A DNA stretch of 64,000 bases from Primorskyibacter aestuariivivens (GTDB taxonomy: Bacteria; Pseudomonadota; Alphaproteobacteria; Rhodobacterales; Rhodobacteraceae). Shown here in pieces: positions 1-8,609 of the stretch. Positions within the stretch are counted from its first letter, which is position 1. Each line of letters starts with the position of its first letter. The notes below the pieces were generated by a model. That model ran no database searches. It saw nothing but the letters and a program-made list of their open reading frames with translations, and had not been told where the DNA came from. The position numbers and the translations under genes are program-made. The DNA is taken from NCBI RefSeq assembly GCF_028023675.1, contig NZ_JAQIOZ010000015.1:1-64000 (forward strand), written 5' to 3'.

Positions 1-58
1 GTATTGCAGCTCTGACGGCGTACGTGGTCGTGGCGCTCCCGTGACGAACTTGTCCCAT
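1..58 (-). CDS. IS481-type transposase, 5' end only (runs off the window)
   Basis: Read on the minus strand from an ATG at 58, the last bases before the window edge encode MGQVRHGSATTTYAVRAAI. This matches from memory the conserved N-terminus of a common IS481-family transposase group, which starts MGQVxHGSATTT and continues into a helix-turn-helix domain. Only 19 codons are visible, so intactness cannot be judged. Sequence upstream of the ATG (59-114) would be the IS end. Function inferred: DDE transposase of an insertion sequence. The call rests on a short but distinctive peptide. Confidence 0.7.
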   Translation of the reverse strand, partial: MGQVRHGSATTTYAVRAAI

Positions 59-114
59 AATGCTTCCTTCAATTCCTGAGAAAAAATCACACCATCAAAC
101 CGTGGGATCAAACA
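1..114 (-). mobile_element. Left-edge IS481-like element, terminal portion
   Basis: The transposase start at 58 is preceded (on the minus strand) by about 55 bases of AT-richer leader. A plausible element end lies near 114, where the minus strand reads TGTTTGATCCCACGG; IS481-family ends usually begin TGT. The other end is outside the window, so the inverted repeat and target duplication cannot be verified and the boundary is approximate. Confidence 0.45.
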
Positions 115-330
115 CCTAGCTGCGCACTGCCGACCTCGGCCAGTCGATATTGCTGCAGACCTACTCGGACGTCCGGTTCGGCGAAGCTGCGGCGCAGCGA
201 TGCGCCACCCCTTGAATGGCAGGACAGGGCCGAACCCGTTGCGGTCAAGTATAACCGCGAGTCGCTCGCGGTCAGCACAAGCTGAGTAAAGGTAACCCGG
301 CCCGGTGACCCCGGGCGGGATCGTCTGCTG
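115..330. other. Non-coding remnant between IS end and DUF736 gene
   Basis: No complete gene is visible. Short open stretches on the plus strand, for example one ending in the peptide AVKYNRESLAVSTS before a TGA near 284, look like broken coding sequence that I could not assign to a family. Together with the neighbouring IS end and broken integrase it fits decayed mobile-element DNA. Confidence 0.35.
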
Positions 331-669
331 TCAGTCGCCGTTGCGGCGGGTGTTGGGGCGCGACCAGATGAGGCTAAAGGTCTCTTCGCCGCCTTCGATC
401 ACCGTGTCGTCGAAGAGGTTGGCGTAGATTGGCTGGGTGAAGCTCGGGTCGTCGAGCTTGAGACTCAGGTAGTCGCGGCCCTCGGTCGAGCGCTTGGACC
501 AGGCGGCGCCGATCTCGGCACGGCCGACGAAGACTCGGTGGGAGGGGGCGTTGTAGTTCGGGGTGCTGTCCTCGGGGACGATGCGGACGGCTTTCGCCTG
601 AACGCTGAGGGTGACAATTTCTCCGACGTATTCGCTGCCGGTCTTCTTGAAGGTTCCGATGGTGGCCAT
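331..669 (-). CDS. DUF736 family protein
   Basis: A 112-residue protein starting MATIGTFKKTGSEYVGEI with the usual DUF736 pattern: a short beta-rich domain, 'YVGEIVTLSVQAKAVRIVP' near the start, and 'DDPSFTQPIYANLF' in the middle. DUF736 proteins are small and of unknown biochemical function, and they are typical cargo of alphaproteobacterial plasmids, integrative conjugative elements and genomic islands. The ATG at 669 has a strong upstream AAAGGAG. The gene is complete, lies between an IS fragment and a decayed integrase, and is best read as a leftover of the element inserted at dusA. No membrane segment or signal peptide is visible. Confidence 0.85.
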   Translation of the reverse strand: MATIGTFKKTGSEYVGEIVTLSVQAKAVRIVPEDSTPNYNAPSHRVFVGRAEIGAAWSKRSTEGRDYLSLKLDDPSFTQPIYANLFDDTVIEGGEETFSLIWSRPNTRRNGD

Positions 670-1074
670 GTCATATCTCCTTTTGGCTTGTCCGAGCCCG
701 CGCCCTTCGCGGCCTCGATGGCGATCGTCAGGACCGGGGCGATCCGCCGACGCAGCCCCTGCGGCACGCAGCGCCAGCGGAGGGCGGCAAGGCCGGTCTT
801 TCTTGCAGCGCGAGGAATGGCGGGCATCCGCCAGGGGAAGAAAGTCCGGACCGGCCGTTGCGGCCTAGGCGGTCGAGGCGTCAGCCGATCCCGGTCAGAT
901 CAGCCGCAGAGAGGCTCGCAAGGGACGCGTGGTGCCATGCCATGGAAGGGGAGATGACAGGCTACCTTTGGACCGCGCAACATCCCGGCTGCATGCGTCG
1001 TGCAAAGACAGGCTATGGCGTGCAGGCGGAAACGGCGCATGTCCTGGACGTGCCTCGCTACTCCGGAATTGCCC
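670..1074. other. 405-bp stretch with no recognised gene
   Basis: Holds the upstream region of the DUF736 gene. Short GC-rich open frames exist on both strands, but none has recognisable family features or a convincing ribosome-binding site. The string GAAAGTCCGG near 845 resembles a piece of RNase P RNA, but the surrounding fold is absent. I read this as degenerate mobile-element DNA. Confidence 0.4.
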
Positions 1075-1924
1075 TCACTCAACGTGTCCGTGTTTGTTTG
1101 CCGTGATCTTCGGTATGCCGGTTTTCCAAGTGCGCGACCGGGGCCAGGCGTCGAAGCCGGTGGCAGCGAAAAGCGGCATCCGCTGGTCGTTGCCGGTCTT
1201 GTTGCGTGGGTCTTTTCGGTCGCGGATCATGAGCATCCGGCGATCGACGTCGAGATCGGTCCATTCGACGCGGCAGATTTCGTCGAGCCGCATGGCCGTG
1301 GCCGTGGCCACCGCGAACTTCACGATGCGTGTCATCGGCAGGGTCAGGCGTTCGTTGTCATCGAAGCAACGGAAATGGCGGTTCAGCTCGTCCGTGGTAG
1401 GGCGACAGATCCCGCTCTGTGCCCTTGCCGATCAGGCCGAGACGTTTGAGCGCCACGCGCGCCAGATCGACGGGTTCCGGAGAGATTTCGAGGCCGTGCA
1501 CAGCCGCCGCATGTGTGATGATCATCTTGATCACGCCGATGTCGATCCCGAGAGTGACCGGGCCCGCACCTTGCTCCGCGCGCATTTTCCCGTAGTCGAT
1601 AAGCTTCTGCCGATCGAGGTGCCCGATCTTCTCCTTGCCGAGATCGCGCTTGAGCGTCGTGAGCGTGGCGGCCTTGGCTCGCGACGCGGCGGTTTCCCTA
1701 CCTCGTACATATCGGTTATATGAAGATCGATGAGGTCGCCAAAGGTCTGGAGGCGGGCAACGGACGACTTGTTCGGCGCCAGCCCCTGATCCACCCGGGT
1801 CTCCGCCTGGCGGGCCCAACGATGGGCGTCGTCGCGGCAGGGGAACGTCTCGCTCGCGTGAGCCACCCTTTCGTCTGATCTGGACCCGGTAGGCTCCGGA
1901 GGGGAGCTAGGTGATGGATACCAT
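1075..1924 (-). pseudogene. Tyrosine recombinase (integrase) pseudogene next to dusA
   Basis: Pieces of one phage-type integrase can be assembled across reading frames on the minus strand. From an ATG at 1924: MVSIT, then a TAG, then LPSGAYRVQIRRKG (N-terminal arm domain); a frame change gives ETFPCRDDAHRWARQAETR and QTFGDLIDLHI; a further shift gives AATLTTLKRDLGKEKIGHL (core-binding domain); after another shift comes ATAMRLDEICRVEWTDLDV, which carries the first catalytic Arg. The reading ends after MPLFAATGFDAW, so the HxxR and Tyr boxes are missing. One nonsense codon, at least three frameshifts and loss of the catalytic C-terminus make it inactive. It reads away from dusA, as integrases do at an att site. 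Confidence 0.85.
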
Positions 1925-1961
1925 TTTCGTGTGCGCTGTGTGTGCAATGAGTCGTCGTAGA

Positions 1962-2070
1962 GGGGCAAATTCGGGGATATTGGGGCGTATTCCAGCGTAG
2001 CAGAGCCCAAAGCTAACAGTTTGAAGATACACAAAAAATGCAAATAAATCAACATGCTAGATTGTCTACA
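1962..2070. other. Probable attachment site / element boundary at the 5' end of dusA
   Basis: The dusA reading frame starts with eleven AT-rich codons (ATG CAA ATA AAT CAA CAT ...), using ATA, AGA and TCT, which are rare in the surrounding GC-rich genes. At GCC CCA ATG ATG GAC TGG (about 2071 on) the sequence becomes typical conserved dusA. Just upstream are three GGGG-plus-AT blocks at 1962, 1973 and 1982, spaced 9-11 bp, which could be integrase arm sites. A family of integrases is known to insert in the 5' end of dusA and restore the gene. The exact crossover cannot be fixed from one end. Confidence 0.6.
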
Positions 2071-3033
2071 GCCCCAATGATGGACTGGACCGACCGGCAT
2101 TGCCGGTATCTGCACCGGCTCATCAGTCGTGAGACATTGCTTTATACCGAGATGGTGACCGCGCCCGCGCTGGTGCGAGGCGGGGCGCTGCATTTGCTGG
2201 ATTACTCGCCCGAGGAACATCCCGTTGCCTTGCAGCTTGGTGGCTCGGACCCGGCAGAGCTGGCCGAGGCGGCGCGGATCGGGGCGGAGGCGGGCTATGA
2301 CGAGATCAACCTCAATGTCGGCTGTCCCAGCGACCGGGTGCAATCGGGCACCTTTGGCGCGGTGCTGATGAAGGACCCGGGTCTTGTGGCGCGCTGCTGC
2401 CGGGCGATGCAGGATGCGGTCAAGACCGAGGTGACCGTGAAGTGCCGCATCGGCGTGGACGATCAGGACCCGGCAGAGGTGCTGCCCGATTTCATTGCGC
2501 AGATGCGCGATGCGGGGGTCACACGGATTGCGATCCATGCGCGAAAGGCGTGGCTTCAGGGGCTGTCGCCCAAGGAAAACCGCGATATCCCGCCGCTGGA
2601 TTATCCGCTGGTGTTGGAGATGAAGGCGCGCTTTCCCGATCTGCATCTGTCGGTCAATGGCGGCATCACCTCGCTGGATCAGGCGCGGGCCTTCCTTGAG
2701 GGCGGGCTGGACGGGGTGATGATCGGGCGGGCGGCCTATCACCAGCCCTGGGATATTCTGGGCGCGGCGGATGCGCGGATTTTCGGCAGCGACAACCCGG
2801 CGGAACATCCCGGCGACGTGGTGCGCGCCATGCGGCCCTATATCGAGACGCATCTGGACGCGGGCGGCAAGCTGCACCAGATCACGCGGCACATGCTGGG
2901 TCTCTTTGCCGGGCGTCCCGGCGCGCGGCACTGGCGGCGTATCCTGTCCGAGGGGGCCACGCGCGCCGGCGCCGATTGGGCGCTGGTGGAAGAGGCGCTT
3001 GACGCGGTGACGGCGCTGGCCGAGGCTTCCTGA
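2038..3033 (+). CDS. dusA: tRNA-dihydrouridine(20/20a) synthase DusA
   Basis: A 331-residue flavoprotein that reduces uridines in the D-loop of tRNA using NADPH. Diagnostic DusA sequence is present: APMMDWTDRHCRYLHR near residue 12, then LLYTEMVTAPAL, LNVGCPSDRVQSGTFGAVLM with the catalytic Cys of the NxGCPS motif, the phosphate-binding SVNGGIT and GLDGVMIGRAAY. The length is normal. The first eleven residues (MQINQHARLST) are encoded by AT-rich codons unlike the rest and were probably supplied by the mobile element that recombined into the gene's 5' end, so both the start codon and the upstream expression signals may be foreign. The protein core is intact and should be active. Confidence 0.96.
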   Translation: MQINQHARLSTAPMMDWTDRHCRYLHRLISRETLLYTEMVTAPALVRGGALHLLDYSPEEHPVALQLGGSDPAELAEAARIGAEAGYDEINLNVGCPSDRVQSGTFGAVLMKDPGLVARCCRAMQDAVKTEVTVKCRIGVDDQDPAEVLPDFIAQMRDAGVTRIAIHARKAWLQGLSPKENRDIPPLDYPLVLEMKARFPDLHLSVNGGITSLDQARAFLEGGLDGVMIGRAAYHQPWDILGAADARIFGSDNPAEHPGDVVRAMRPYIETHLDAGGKLHQITRHMLGLFAGRPGARHWRRILSEGATRAGADWALVEEALDAVTALAEAS

Positions 3034-3066
3034 CAGGTCGGGCCTGAAACATGTGGGAGGGCCGGT

Positions 3067-4500
3067 TTGGACATCCTGAACACCAATGCGCTGGACCTGA
3101 GCCGTGCCATTGCAACGCGTGAGTTGAGCGCAGAAGAGCTGATGCGCGCCACGCTGGCCCGGATCGGGTCGGTTAACCCTTCCGTCAATGCCATCGTGTC
3201 GCTGCGGGACGAAGAGACACTTCTGGCCGAGGCACGTGCCGCCGATGCCGCGGAACCGCGCGGCTGGATGCACGGGCTGCCGCTGGCGGTCAAGGATCTG
3301 GCCAATGCCGCCGGATTGCCCACGTCGATGGGATCGCCCGCGCTGGCGGGGACCGTGGCCAAACGCGATGACATCATGGTGGCCCGGATGCGCGCGGCAG
3401 GTGCGATTGTCATCGGCAAGACCAACACGCCGGAATTCGGCCTTGGCTCGCACAGCTATAACCCGGTCTTTGGCGTGACCCGCAACCCCTGGGACCTGAC
3501 GCGCTCTGCGGGGGGATCGTCGGGCGGGGCAGGGGCGGCGCTGGCGGCGCGCATGGTCTCCATCGCCGACGGGTCCGACATGATGGGTTCGCTGCGCAAC
3601 CCGGCGGCGTGGAACAATGTCTATGGGTTCCGCCCCACATGGGGCCGCATCCCGTCCGAGCCGGAGGGCGATGCCTTTCTGCACAGCCTGTCCACACTGG
3701 GCCCGATGGCGCGCTGTCCGCGCGATCTGGCGGCATTGCTGGATACGCAGTCGGGCCCGGATCCGAACCAGCCCTTTGCGTGCAGCGCGCCGCCAACCTT
3801 GCCGGGGCTGGAGGACGCACCAGGTCCCATGCGTATCGGTTGGCTGGGCGATTGGGGCGGGGCCTATGCCATGGAGCCGTGTTTGCGCACCGCAAGCGCG
3901 ACGGCGGTGCACCATTTCGAAGCGCTGGGATGCGATGCCGAGACTTTGGACCCGCCGTTTTCCGCCGCCGCCCTCTGGAACAGCTGGATCACCCTGCGGT
4001 CCTGGGCCGTGGCGGCCAAGCTCGAGCCGCTCTATCGCACCCGGCCCGAGATGCTCAAACCCGAGGCGATCTGGGAAATCGAACGTGGGCTGGGCCTCAG
4101 CGCCATGGAGGTCCATCGGGCAAGCGCGATCCGCTCGGACTGGTTCCGCAAGACCGTGGCGCTGTTTGAGCGGTTCGACGCGTTGGTTCTGCCCGCGACC
4201 CAGCTCTGGCCGTTCCCGGCCGAGTGGGACTGGCCGAAAGAGATCGACGGGACCACGATGGACAGCTATCACCGCTGGATGGAGGTGGTGATCCCGGTGA
4301 GCCTGATCGGGTTGCCCTGTCTCGCGCTGCCCGCCGGGTTTGGTGATGCGGGCCTGCCGCACGGGTTGCAGGTTTTCGGGCCAAAGGGCAGCGACGGGCG
4401 GCTGTTGCAGATCGGGCAGCTCTGGCACGGCGCGCAGGACTGGACGGCGCGGGTTCCGGCTGTGCCAAGAGAGGGGCCGGGCAAGGGGCCACAGGGCTGA
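3067..4500 (+). CDS. Amidase signature family protein
   Basis: A 477-residue hydrolase of the amidase signature (GatA-like) family, which cleaves C-N bonds with a Ser-cisSer-Lys triad. The Lys lies in [13 protein letters not shown] (about residue 78), the cis-Ser region is [13 protein letters not shown] (about 151), and the nucleophile region is [15 protein letters not shown]. The gene probably starts at a TTG at 3067, preceded at a good distance by GGGAGGG; no better ATG lies upstream. It follows dusA by 33 bp, possibly as one transcript. The substrate cannot be deduced: family members include aryl and aliphatic amidases and transamidosomes, but no gatB or gatC lies next to it, so a stand-alone amidase is more likely than GatA. 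Confidence 0.88.
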   Translation: MDILNTNALDLSRAIATRELSAEELMRATLARIGSVNPSVNAIVSLRDEETLLAEARAADAAEPRGWMHGLPLAVKDLANAAGLPTSMGSPALAGTVAKRDDIMVARMRAAGAIVIGKTNTPEFGLGSHSYNPVFGVTRNPWDLTRSAGGSSGGAGAALAARMVSIADGSDMMGSLRNPAAWNNVYGFRPTWGRIPSEPEGDAFLHSLSTLGPMARCPRDLAALLDTQSGPDPNQPFACSAPPTLPGLEDAPGPMRIGWLGDWGGAYAMEPCLRTASATAVHHFEALGCDAETLDPPFSAAALWNSWITLRSWAVAAKLEPLYRTRPEMLKPEAIWEIERGLGLSAMEVHRASAIRSDWFRKTVALFERFDALVLPATQLWPFPAEWDWPKEIDGTTMDSYHRWMEVVIPVSLIGLPCLALPAGFGDAGLPHGLQVFGPKGSDGRLLQIGQLWHGAQDWTARVPAVPREGPGKGPQG

Positions 4501-4642
4501 ACAGGCCCGGATGCATGCCCCGCCACACAAGGTCCACAGCACGGCACAGAGCCTCTTTCCAAGGGGGATGGCCCGTGTTATCGGGGCGCGGATCAAACAT
4601 GCAGACCGGGGCGGCCCCGGTTCTTTTAAAGGAGTGACGGCA

Positions 4643-5065
4643 ATGGCCACCGAACGCACGCTTTCCATCATCAAACCCGACGCAACCAACCGCAACCTGA
4701 CCGGCAAGATCAACGCCAAGTTCGAAGATGCGGGCCTGCGCATCGTCGCACAAAAGCGCATCCAACTGACCAAGGCGCAAGCGGGCAAGTTCTACGAAGT
4801 GCATGCCGGTCGTCCGTTCTATGACGAGCTGTGTGAATTCATGGCCTCCGCCCCGGTTGTGGTGCAGGTGCTTGAAGGTGAAGGCGCAATTGCAAAGAAC
4901 CGCGAAGTGATGGGTGCCACCAACCCCGCCGATGCGGCCCCCGGCACGATCCGCGCCGAGTTCGCTGAATCCGTTGGCGAAAACTCGGTCCACGGCTCCG
5001 ACGCACCGGACACCGCGGCGGTCGAGATCGCCTATTTCTTCTCCGGTCTGGAACTGGTCGGCTAA
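4643..5065 (+). CDS. ndk: Nucleoside diphosphate kinase
   Basis: A 140-residue cytosolic enzyme that moves the gamma phosphate between nucleoside di- and triphosphates through a phospho-histidine. It starts [14 protein letters not shown]; the active-site histidine lies in the usual NxxHGSD context, here [12 protein letters not shown]. The ATG at 4643 is chosen because it gives exactly the family length and is preceded by AAAGGAG; the frame is open further upstream, but that part is not conserved-looking. It is followed at once by a strong intrinsic terminator (5092-5122), so it is probably a single-gene transcript. Confidence 0.97.
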   Translation: MATERTLSIIKPDATNRNLTGKINAKFEDAGLRIVAQKRIQLTKAQAGKFYEVHAGRPFYDELCEFMASAPVVVQVLEGEGAIAKNREVMGATNPADAAPGTIRAEFAESVGENSVHGSDAPDTAAVEIAYFFSGLELVG

Positions 5066-5091
5066 ACACCGCCGGACGGGACGAAAACATC

Positions 5092-5122
5092 AAAGCCGCT
5101 CCGCGATCCGGGGCGGCTTTTT
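5092..5122 (+). terminator. Intrinsic terminator after ndk
   Basis: A 12-bp stem AAAGCCGCTCCG / CGGGGCGGCTTT with one G-U pair and a five-base loop runs straight into a T tract. It lies 27 bp after the ndk stop codon and before the NUDIX gene. Confidence 0.9.
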
Positions 5123-5142
5123 GTCAGCAGATGCGAGGCCCC

Positions 5143-5685
5143 ATGACACGCCGCCACTGGAAAACGATTGAGGAAACCACTGTTTTCGAGGCCGCGCCTT
5201 ATCTGCGGATCGCGCGCGAAGTGGTGGAACTGCCCGGTGGCCAGGTGGTGGATGATTTCTATCAGGTGCATTTGCGTCCCTTCGTGGCCGTGGTGCCGAT
5301 GACGCCCGACGGGCGTGTGCTGATCCTTGAGCAGTACAAGCACGGCCCGCGCAAGGTCTCCATCACCTTTCCCGGTGGCTTTGTCGATCCCGACGAAGAG
5401 GCCGAGACCGCCGGTCGGCGCGAGTTGATGGAAGAAACGGGCTACCGCGCGGGGGCCATGATCCCGCTGGGGTCCTATGTCGACAACGGCAATCAGCGCG
5501 GCTGCTCGGGCAGCTATTTCCTTGCGCTGGAGTGCGAGAAAGTGGCCGAGGCCGATCCCGGCGATCTTGAAGACATGGAAGTGAGCTTTGCCAGCCCCGA
5601 GACGCTGGATGGTGCGCTGGGAACCGAGCGCTTTGCCATCACCCATATGGCGGCGGCCTGGGCCTTTGCCCGCATGAAGTTGTAA
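5143..5685 (+). CDS. NUDIX hydrolase
   Basis: About 180 residues with a complete NUDIX box: GGFVDPDEEAETAGRREL followed by MEETGY (GX5EX7REUXEEXGU), which binds the metal for cleavage of a nucleoside diphosphate linked to another moiety. The overall form (WKTIEETTVFEAAPYLRI..., then the box, then FLALECEKV) resembles ADP-ribose pyrophosphatase-type members, but the substrate is inferred only. I prefer the ATG at 5143, which has GAGG six bases upstream; an in-frame ATG at 5131 sits just past the ndk terminator and has no ribosome-binding site. Cytosolic, no signal peptide. Confidence 0.88.
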   Translation: MTRRHWKTIEETTVFEAAPYLRIAREVVELPGGQVVDDFYQVHLRPFVAVVPMTPDGRVLILEQYKHGPRKVSITFPGGFVDPDEEAETAGRRELMEETGYRAGAMIPLGSYVDNGNQRGCSGSYFLALECEKVAEADPGDLEDMEVSFASPETLDGALGTERFAITHMAAAWAFARMKL

Positions 5686-5791
5686 CGCGCGTTGCGCGGG
5701 CGCGAAGATCTAAACATACCTCTTTGATACGCTTTTTATTCTCCTTGATTTGTGCCGCTGCGGTCGGTTCCATACATGCAAGGAGATCAAT

Positions 5792-6601
5792 ATGAATACC
5801 CCATCCGAGATCGGCGCACCGCCGCTGGTGCCTGCGCGCTTTGACATGCTGACAACAGCGCTGGCCCGTGGCTGGGCCGATTTTCGCAAGGCCATGGCGC
5901 TGGATCTGGTCTTTGCCGGGTTTTACGTGGCGCTGGGCTGGATCATGGCATGGATCACCGTCGCCACGGGCCAGACCTATTGGCTGGTCTTCGCGGCGGT
6001 GGGCTTTCCGCTGCTCGGGCCGTTTGCGGCGGTGGGGTTCTACGACATTTCCCGGCGGCTGCAGCAAGGGCGACCTGTTGATGCCGGTGCGGTGATGAAT
6101 GTGATCTTCAACCAGCGTTCGCGGCAATTGCCGTCGATCTGCGCGGTGATCGTGATCATCTTTCTGTTCTGGTTCTTCATCGCGCATATGATCTTTGCGC
6201 TGTTTCTGGGCCATGCCACGATGACCAATATCTCAAGCTCGTTCGACGTCTACCTGACCGCGAATGGCCTGACGATGCTGGCGGTGGGCACGGCAATCGG
6301 CGCGGGTTTCGCGCTGCTCATTTTCAACATCACGGTGATCGGCCTGCCGATGCTGCTGGACCGCGAGGTGGATTTCGTCACCTCGATGATCGTGAGCTTT
6401 CAGGCGGTGACAGGATCACCTGTGCCAATGCTGGCCTGGGCGGTGCTGGTGGCTGGGTTGACATTTGTGGCAATGGTGCCCGCGTTTCTGGGGCTGTTCA
6501 TTGTACTGCCCTGGCTGGGGCATGCGACCTGGCATCTTTATGATCAGATGAAGGAGGGCGGTATGAAGGGCGATCCGGTCGCGGTTGCACAGCAGCTGTG
6601 A
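5792..6601 (+). CDS. DUF2189 multipass membrane protein
   Basis: A 269-residue integral membrane protein with about six hydrophobic segments (for example [68 protein letters not shown]). It matches the DUF2189 family in length, in the motif ISRRLQQGR after the second segment and in the C-terminal [11 protein letters not shown]. The function of the family is unknown; early work linked members loosely to cytochrome oxidase regions, but nothing here supports a specific role. The ATG at 5792 has AGGAG six bases upstream. It stands alone between the NUDIX gene and a convergent SDR gene. Confidence 0.83.
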   Translation: MNTPSEIGAPPLVPARFDMLTTALARGWADFRKAMALDLVFAGFYVALGWIMAWITVATGQTYWLVFAAVGFPLLGPFAAVGFYDISRRLQQGRPVDAGAVMNVIFNQRSRQLPSICAVIVIIFLFWFFIAHMIFALFLGHATMTNISSSFDVYLTANGLTMLAVGTAIGAGFALLIFNITVIGLPMLLDREVDFVTSMIVSFQAVTGSPVPMLAWAVLVAGLTFVAMVPAFLGLFIVLPWLGHATWHLYDQMKEGGMKGDPVAVAQQL

Positions 6602-6637
6602 CGGCCCGTCGACCGGTTTCCCGACGCCAAGTCAGCC

Positions 6638-7450
6638 TCAGCCACGCATCAGGTCCTTGATCCCGTTGATAAAGGTTGCATCATCCTGACGTTTCCGGTC
6701 GTCCAGAAGGCGCACCGCGTCCGCTCCGGCCCGAAATCGCAGGCGATCACCGGTTTCATGTGCGGCCTCCCAGATGACTTCGGCCACCGCTTCAGGCGCC
6801 GAAGGGTCTGATGCCAGCTTGCCAAACACACGGCCCATGCCGTCTGCGGTGGGCGCATAATCTGCAAGGCTTTCGTCCATCGCGAAATCAAACGAGCTTC
6901 CACCAAAATTGGTTTTGATCATGCCGGGTTGGACGATCCGGACCCGGATGCCAAGCGGCTCAAGCTCGTAATGCAACGCCTCTGACAGCCCTTCGACGGC
7001 GAACTTCGTGCCGTGATACAGCGTACCGAGGGGAAAGGTGATCTGGCCGCCGATGGACGAGATGTTGATGATCGTGCCAGAACGGGCCGCGCGCATATGC
7101 GGCAGTACCGCCTTGGTCACCTCCAGAAGTCCGATGACATTTGTGTCGAACTGGCGCCGGATGCGCTCCATGGAAAATGCTTCGAGCGCCCCATATGCAC
7201 CGTAACCCGCGTTGTTCATCAGCACATCGATCTGTCCGAACCGTTCCATGCCATTTTCAACGGCTGCCGGAATTGTCGCGGGATCGGTCACATCAAGCGC
7301 AACAACCGCCAGATTATCCAGCGCGGCAAGCGCGTTGCCCTTGGAAGGGTCGCGCATCGTGGCTATCACGTTCCAACCGTTTTCCTGAAAATGCCGTGCT
7401 GTTGCTGCGCCGATGCCGGAAGACGCCCCCGTGATCATTATGGTCTTCAT
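6638..7450 (-). CDS. Short-chain dehydrogenase/reductase (SDR)
   Basis: A 270-residue classical SDR: the NAD(P)-binding TGASSGIGAATARHF at the start, LMNNAGYGAYGALE (NNAG) in the middle, and the active-site Ser-Tyr-Lys in NISSIGGQITFPLGTLYHGTKFAVEG (reported here only as YHGTK). The start is set at the ATG at 7450 (MKTIMITGASSG), which has GGGAG at good spacing; a GTG at 7480 would add ten non-conserved residues. The substrate is unknown. It is transcribed away from an AraC-type regulator with 164 bp between the starts, an arrangement that usually means the regulator controls it. Confidence 0.9.
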   Translation of the reverse strand: MKTIMITGASSGIGAATARHFQENGWNVIATMRDPSKGNALAALDNLAVVALDVTDPATIPAAVENGMERFGQIDVLMNNAGYGAYGALEAFSMERIRRQFDTNVIGLLEVTKAVLPHMRAARSGTIINISSIGGQITFPLGTLYHGTKFAVEGLSEALHYELEPLGIRVRIVQPGMIKTNFGGSSFDFAMDESLADYAPTADGMGRVFGKLASDPSAPEAVAEVIWEAAHETGDRLRFRAGADAVRLLDDRKRQDDATFINGIKDLMRG

Positions 7451-7489
7451 AGGTTGCTCCCTGATCTCAGTTTCTGGCACAATATTCCG

Positions 7490-7510
7490 GATAATCTTGG
7501 AAATCTTATC
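7490..7510. promoter_or_regulatory. Possible regulator site in the SDR/AraC divergent promoter
   Basis: In the AT-rich 164-bp gap between the divergent SDR and AraC genes, AATCTT occurs twice as a direct repeat (7493 and 7502), inside a larger interrupted GATAA...TTATC. AraC-family proteins bind direct repeats, so this is a candidate operator. There is no experimental or comparative support. Confidence 0.3.
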
Positions 7511-7614
7511 GAATTGTCCAGTTTACTTGTATATTCCTCCTGAATTTGCGTATTTTGATAAATTTTGGCTCACCGGAGTGGTAGAGCTGCCTGCGATGCG
7601 CAAGGGAACAGGGC

Positions 7615-8505
7615 ATGACAACACAAACACTGCGGGACCGGGTGTCGTCGATCCTTGATCATTCGGGGGTGCGGGAGGGCGCGCTGCATCATGAGACAAG
7701 CGGAGTTCATCTTCTGCGCCACATGTCCCCGACGGGACAGGGCGCAACCGTCTATCGCCCGTTGCTGTGTCTCATACTGCAAGGGGCCAAAGAGGTCGGG
7801 ACGAGCGCCAAGACCTTGCCCGTGCGGGCAGGGCAATCGCTGATTGTCAGCCACACCTTGCCGGTGCTCTCACGGATTACCGAAGCGGCCCCTGAGGCTC
7901 CATATGTCGCTCTGGTTTTCCCGCTCGATCTGGATCTGGTTCGCTCGCTGGCACCCAAAGCGGTGCCGCCAACGGATACCCGGGCGTCGGATGCCTTCTC
8001 GATTCATTGTGCAGAGACGGATGACGGGATCACCGATGCTTTGGACCGCTATTTAGAGCAATGCGAAACAGACGCGGCGCTTCGTCTGCTGGCTCCGATC
8101 ACCGCCAGAGAAATCCACGCCCGGTTGCTGTTGGGTCCCCATGGCGACACGCTTTGCAGACTGCTGTGGCATGAAAGCACCGCAAGCCGCATTTCACAGG
8201 CCACGCAAGACATCAAAGCCCATCTTTCGAGAACGATCATTGTCAAGGAGCTTGCGCGCAGCGTCGGCATGAGCAGTTCAGCCTTTTTCGAGCAATTCAA
8301 AGCGGTGACCGGGACATCGCCGCTGCAATACCAGAAAGACCTGCGGCTCCTGCATGCGCGCGATGCGCTTCGGACGTCCGGTGCAAAAGTGTCCGAGATC
8401 GCCTTTGCCGTCGGCTACGAAAGCCCGGCCCAGTTTTCCCGGGAGTATTCCCGGAAATTCGGGCACTCGCCCCGACATGAGCGCAAGGCACTGGCGGTTG
8501 GGTAA
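7615..8505 (+). CDS. AraC family transcriptional regulator
   Basis: A 296-residue activator or repressor. The N-terminal half is a cupin-like sensor of the AraC_N type (VYRPLLCLILQGAKEV, then AGQSLIVSHTLPVLSRI). The C-terminal half (about residues 195-290) has two helix-turn-helix motifs: IIVKELARSVGMSSSAFFE and KVSEIAFAVGYESPAQFSRE, the latter being the AraC signature. It is divergent to an SDR gene at 6638-7450 and probably controls it. The effector is unknown; AraC_N sensors typically respond to small molecules. Confidence 0.93.
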   Translation: MTTQTLRDRVSSILDHSGVREGALHHETSGVHLLRHMSPTGQGATVYRPLLCLILQGAKEVGTSAKTLPVRAGQSLIVSHTLPVLSRITEAAPEAPYVALVFPLDLDLVRSLAPKAVPPTDTRASDAFSIHCAETDDGITDALDRYLEQCETDAALRLLAPITAREIHARLLLGPHGDTLCRLLWHESTASRISQATQDIKAHLSRTIIVKELARSVGMSSSAFFEQFKAVTGTSPLQYQKDLRLLHARDALRTSGAKVSEIAFAVGYESPAQFSREYSRKFGHSPRHERKALAVG

Positions 8506-8609
8506 TCCGTTAGGGCGTCCCGACCGGGCAGAGCTTGCCGCCAACCGAGAGCCAAGCAGATCTGCGCCACGACCCTGTCACTGAGACTGACAGCAACAAG
8601 GTTCGGCAA

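Noticed and set aside
800-870. RNase P RNA-like string GAAAGTCCGG
   Set aside because: The flanking helices and the conserved adenosine-rich core of RNase P RNA are missing; the match is a short chance string.
1531-4788. A 1085-codon open frame on the minus strand across dusA, the amidase and ndk
   Set aside because: It overlaps three clear genes in another frame, has low-complexity Arg/Pro/Ala-rich sequence typical of antisense frames in GC-rich DNA, and no conserved domain. Only its far end carries integrase remnants.
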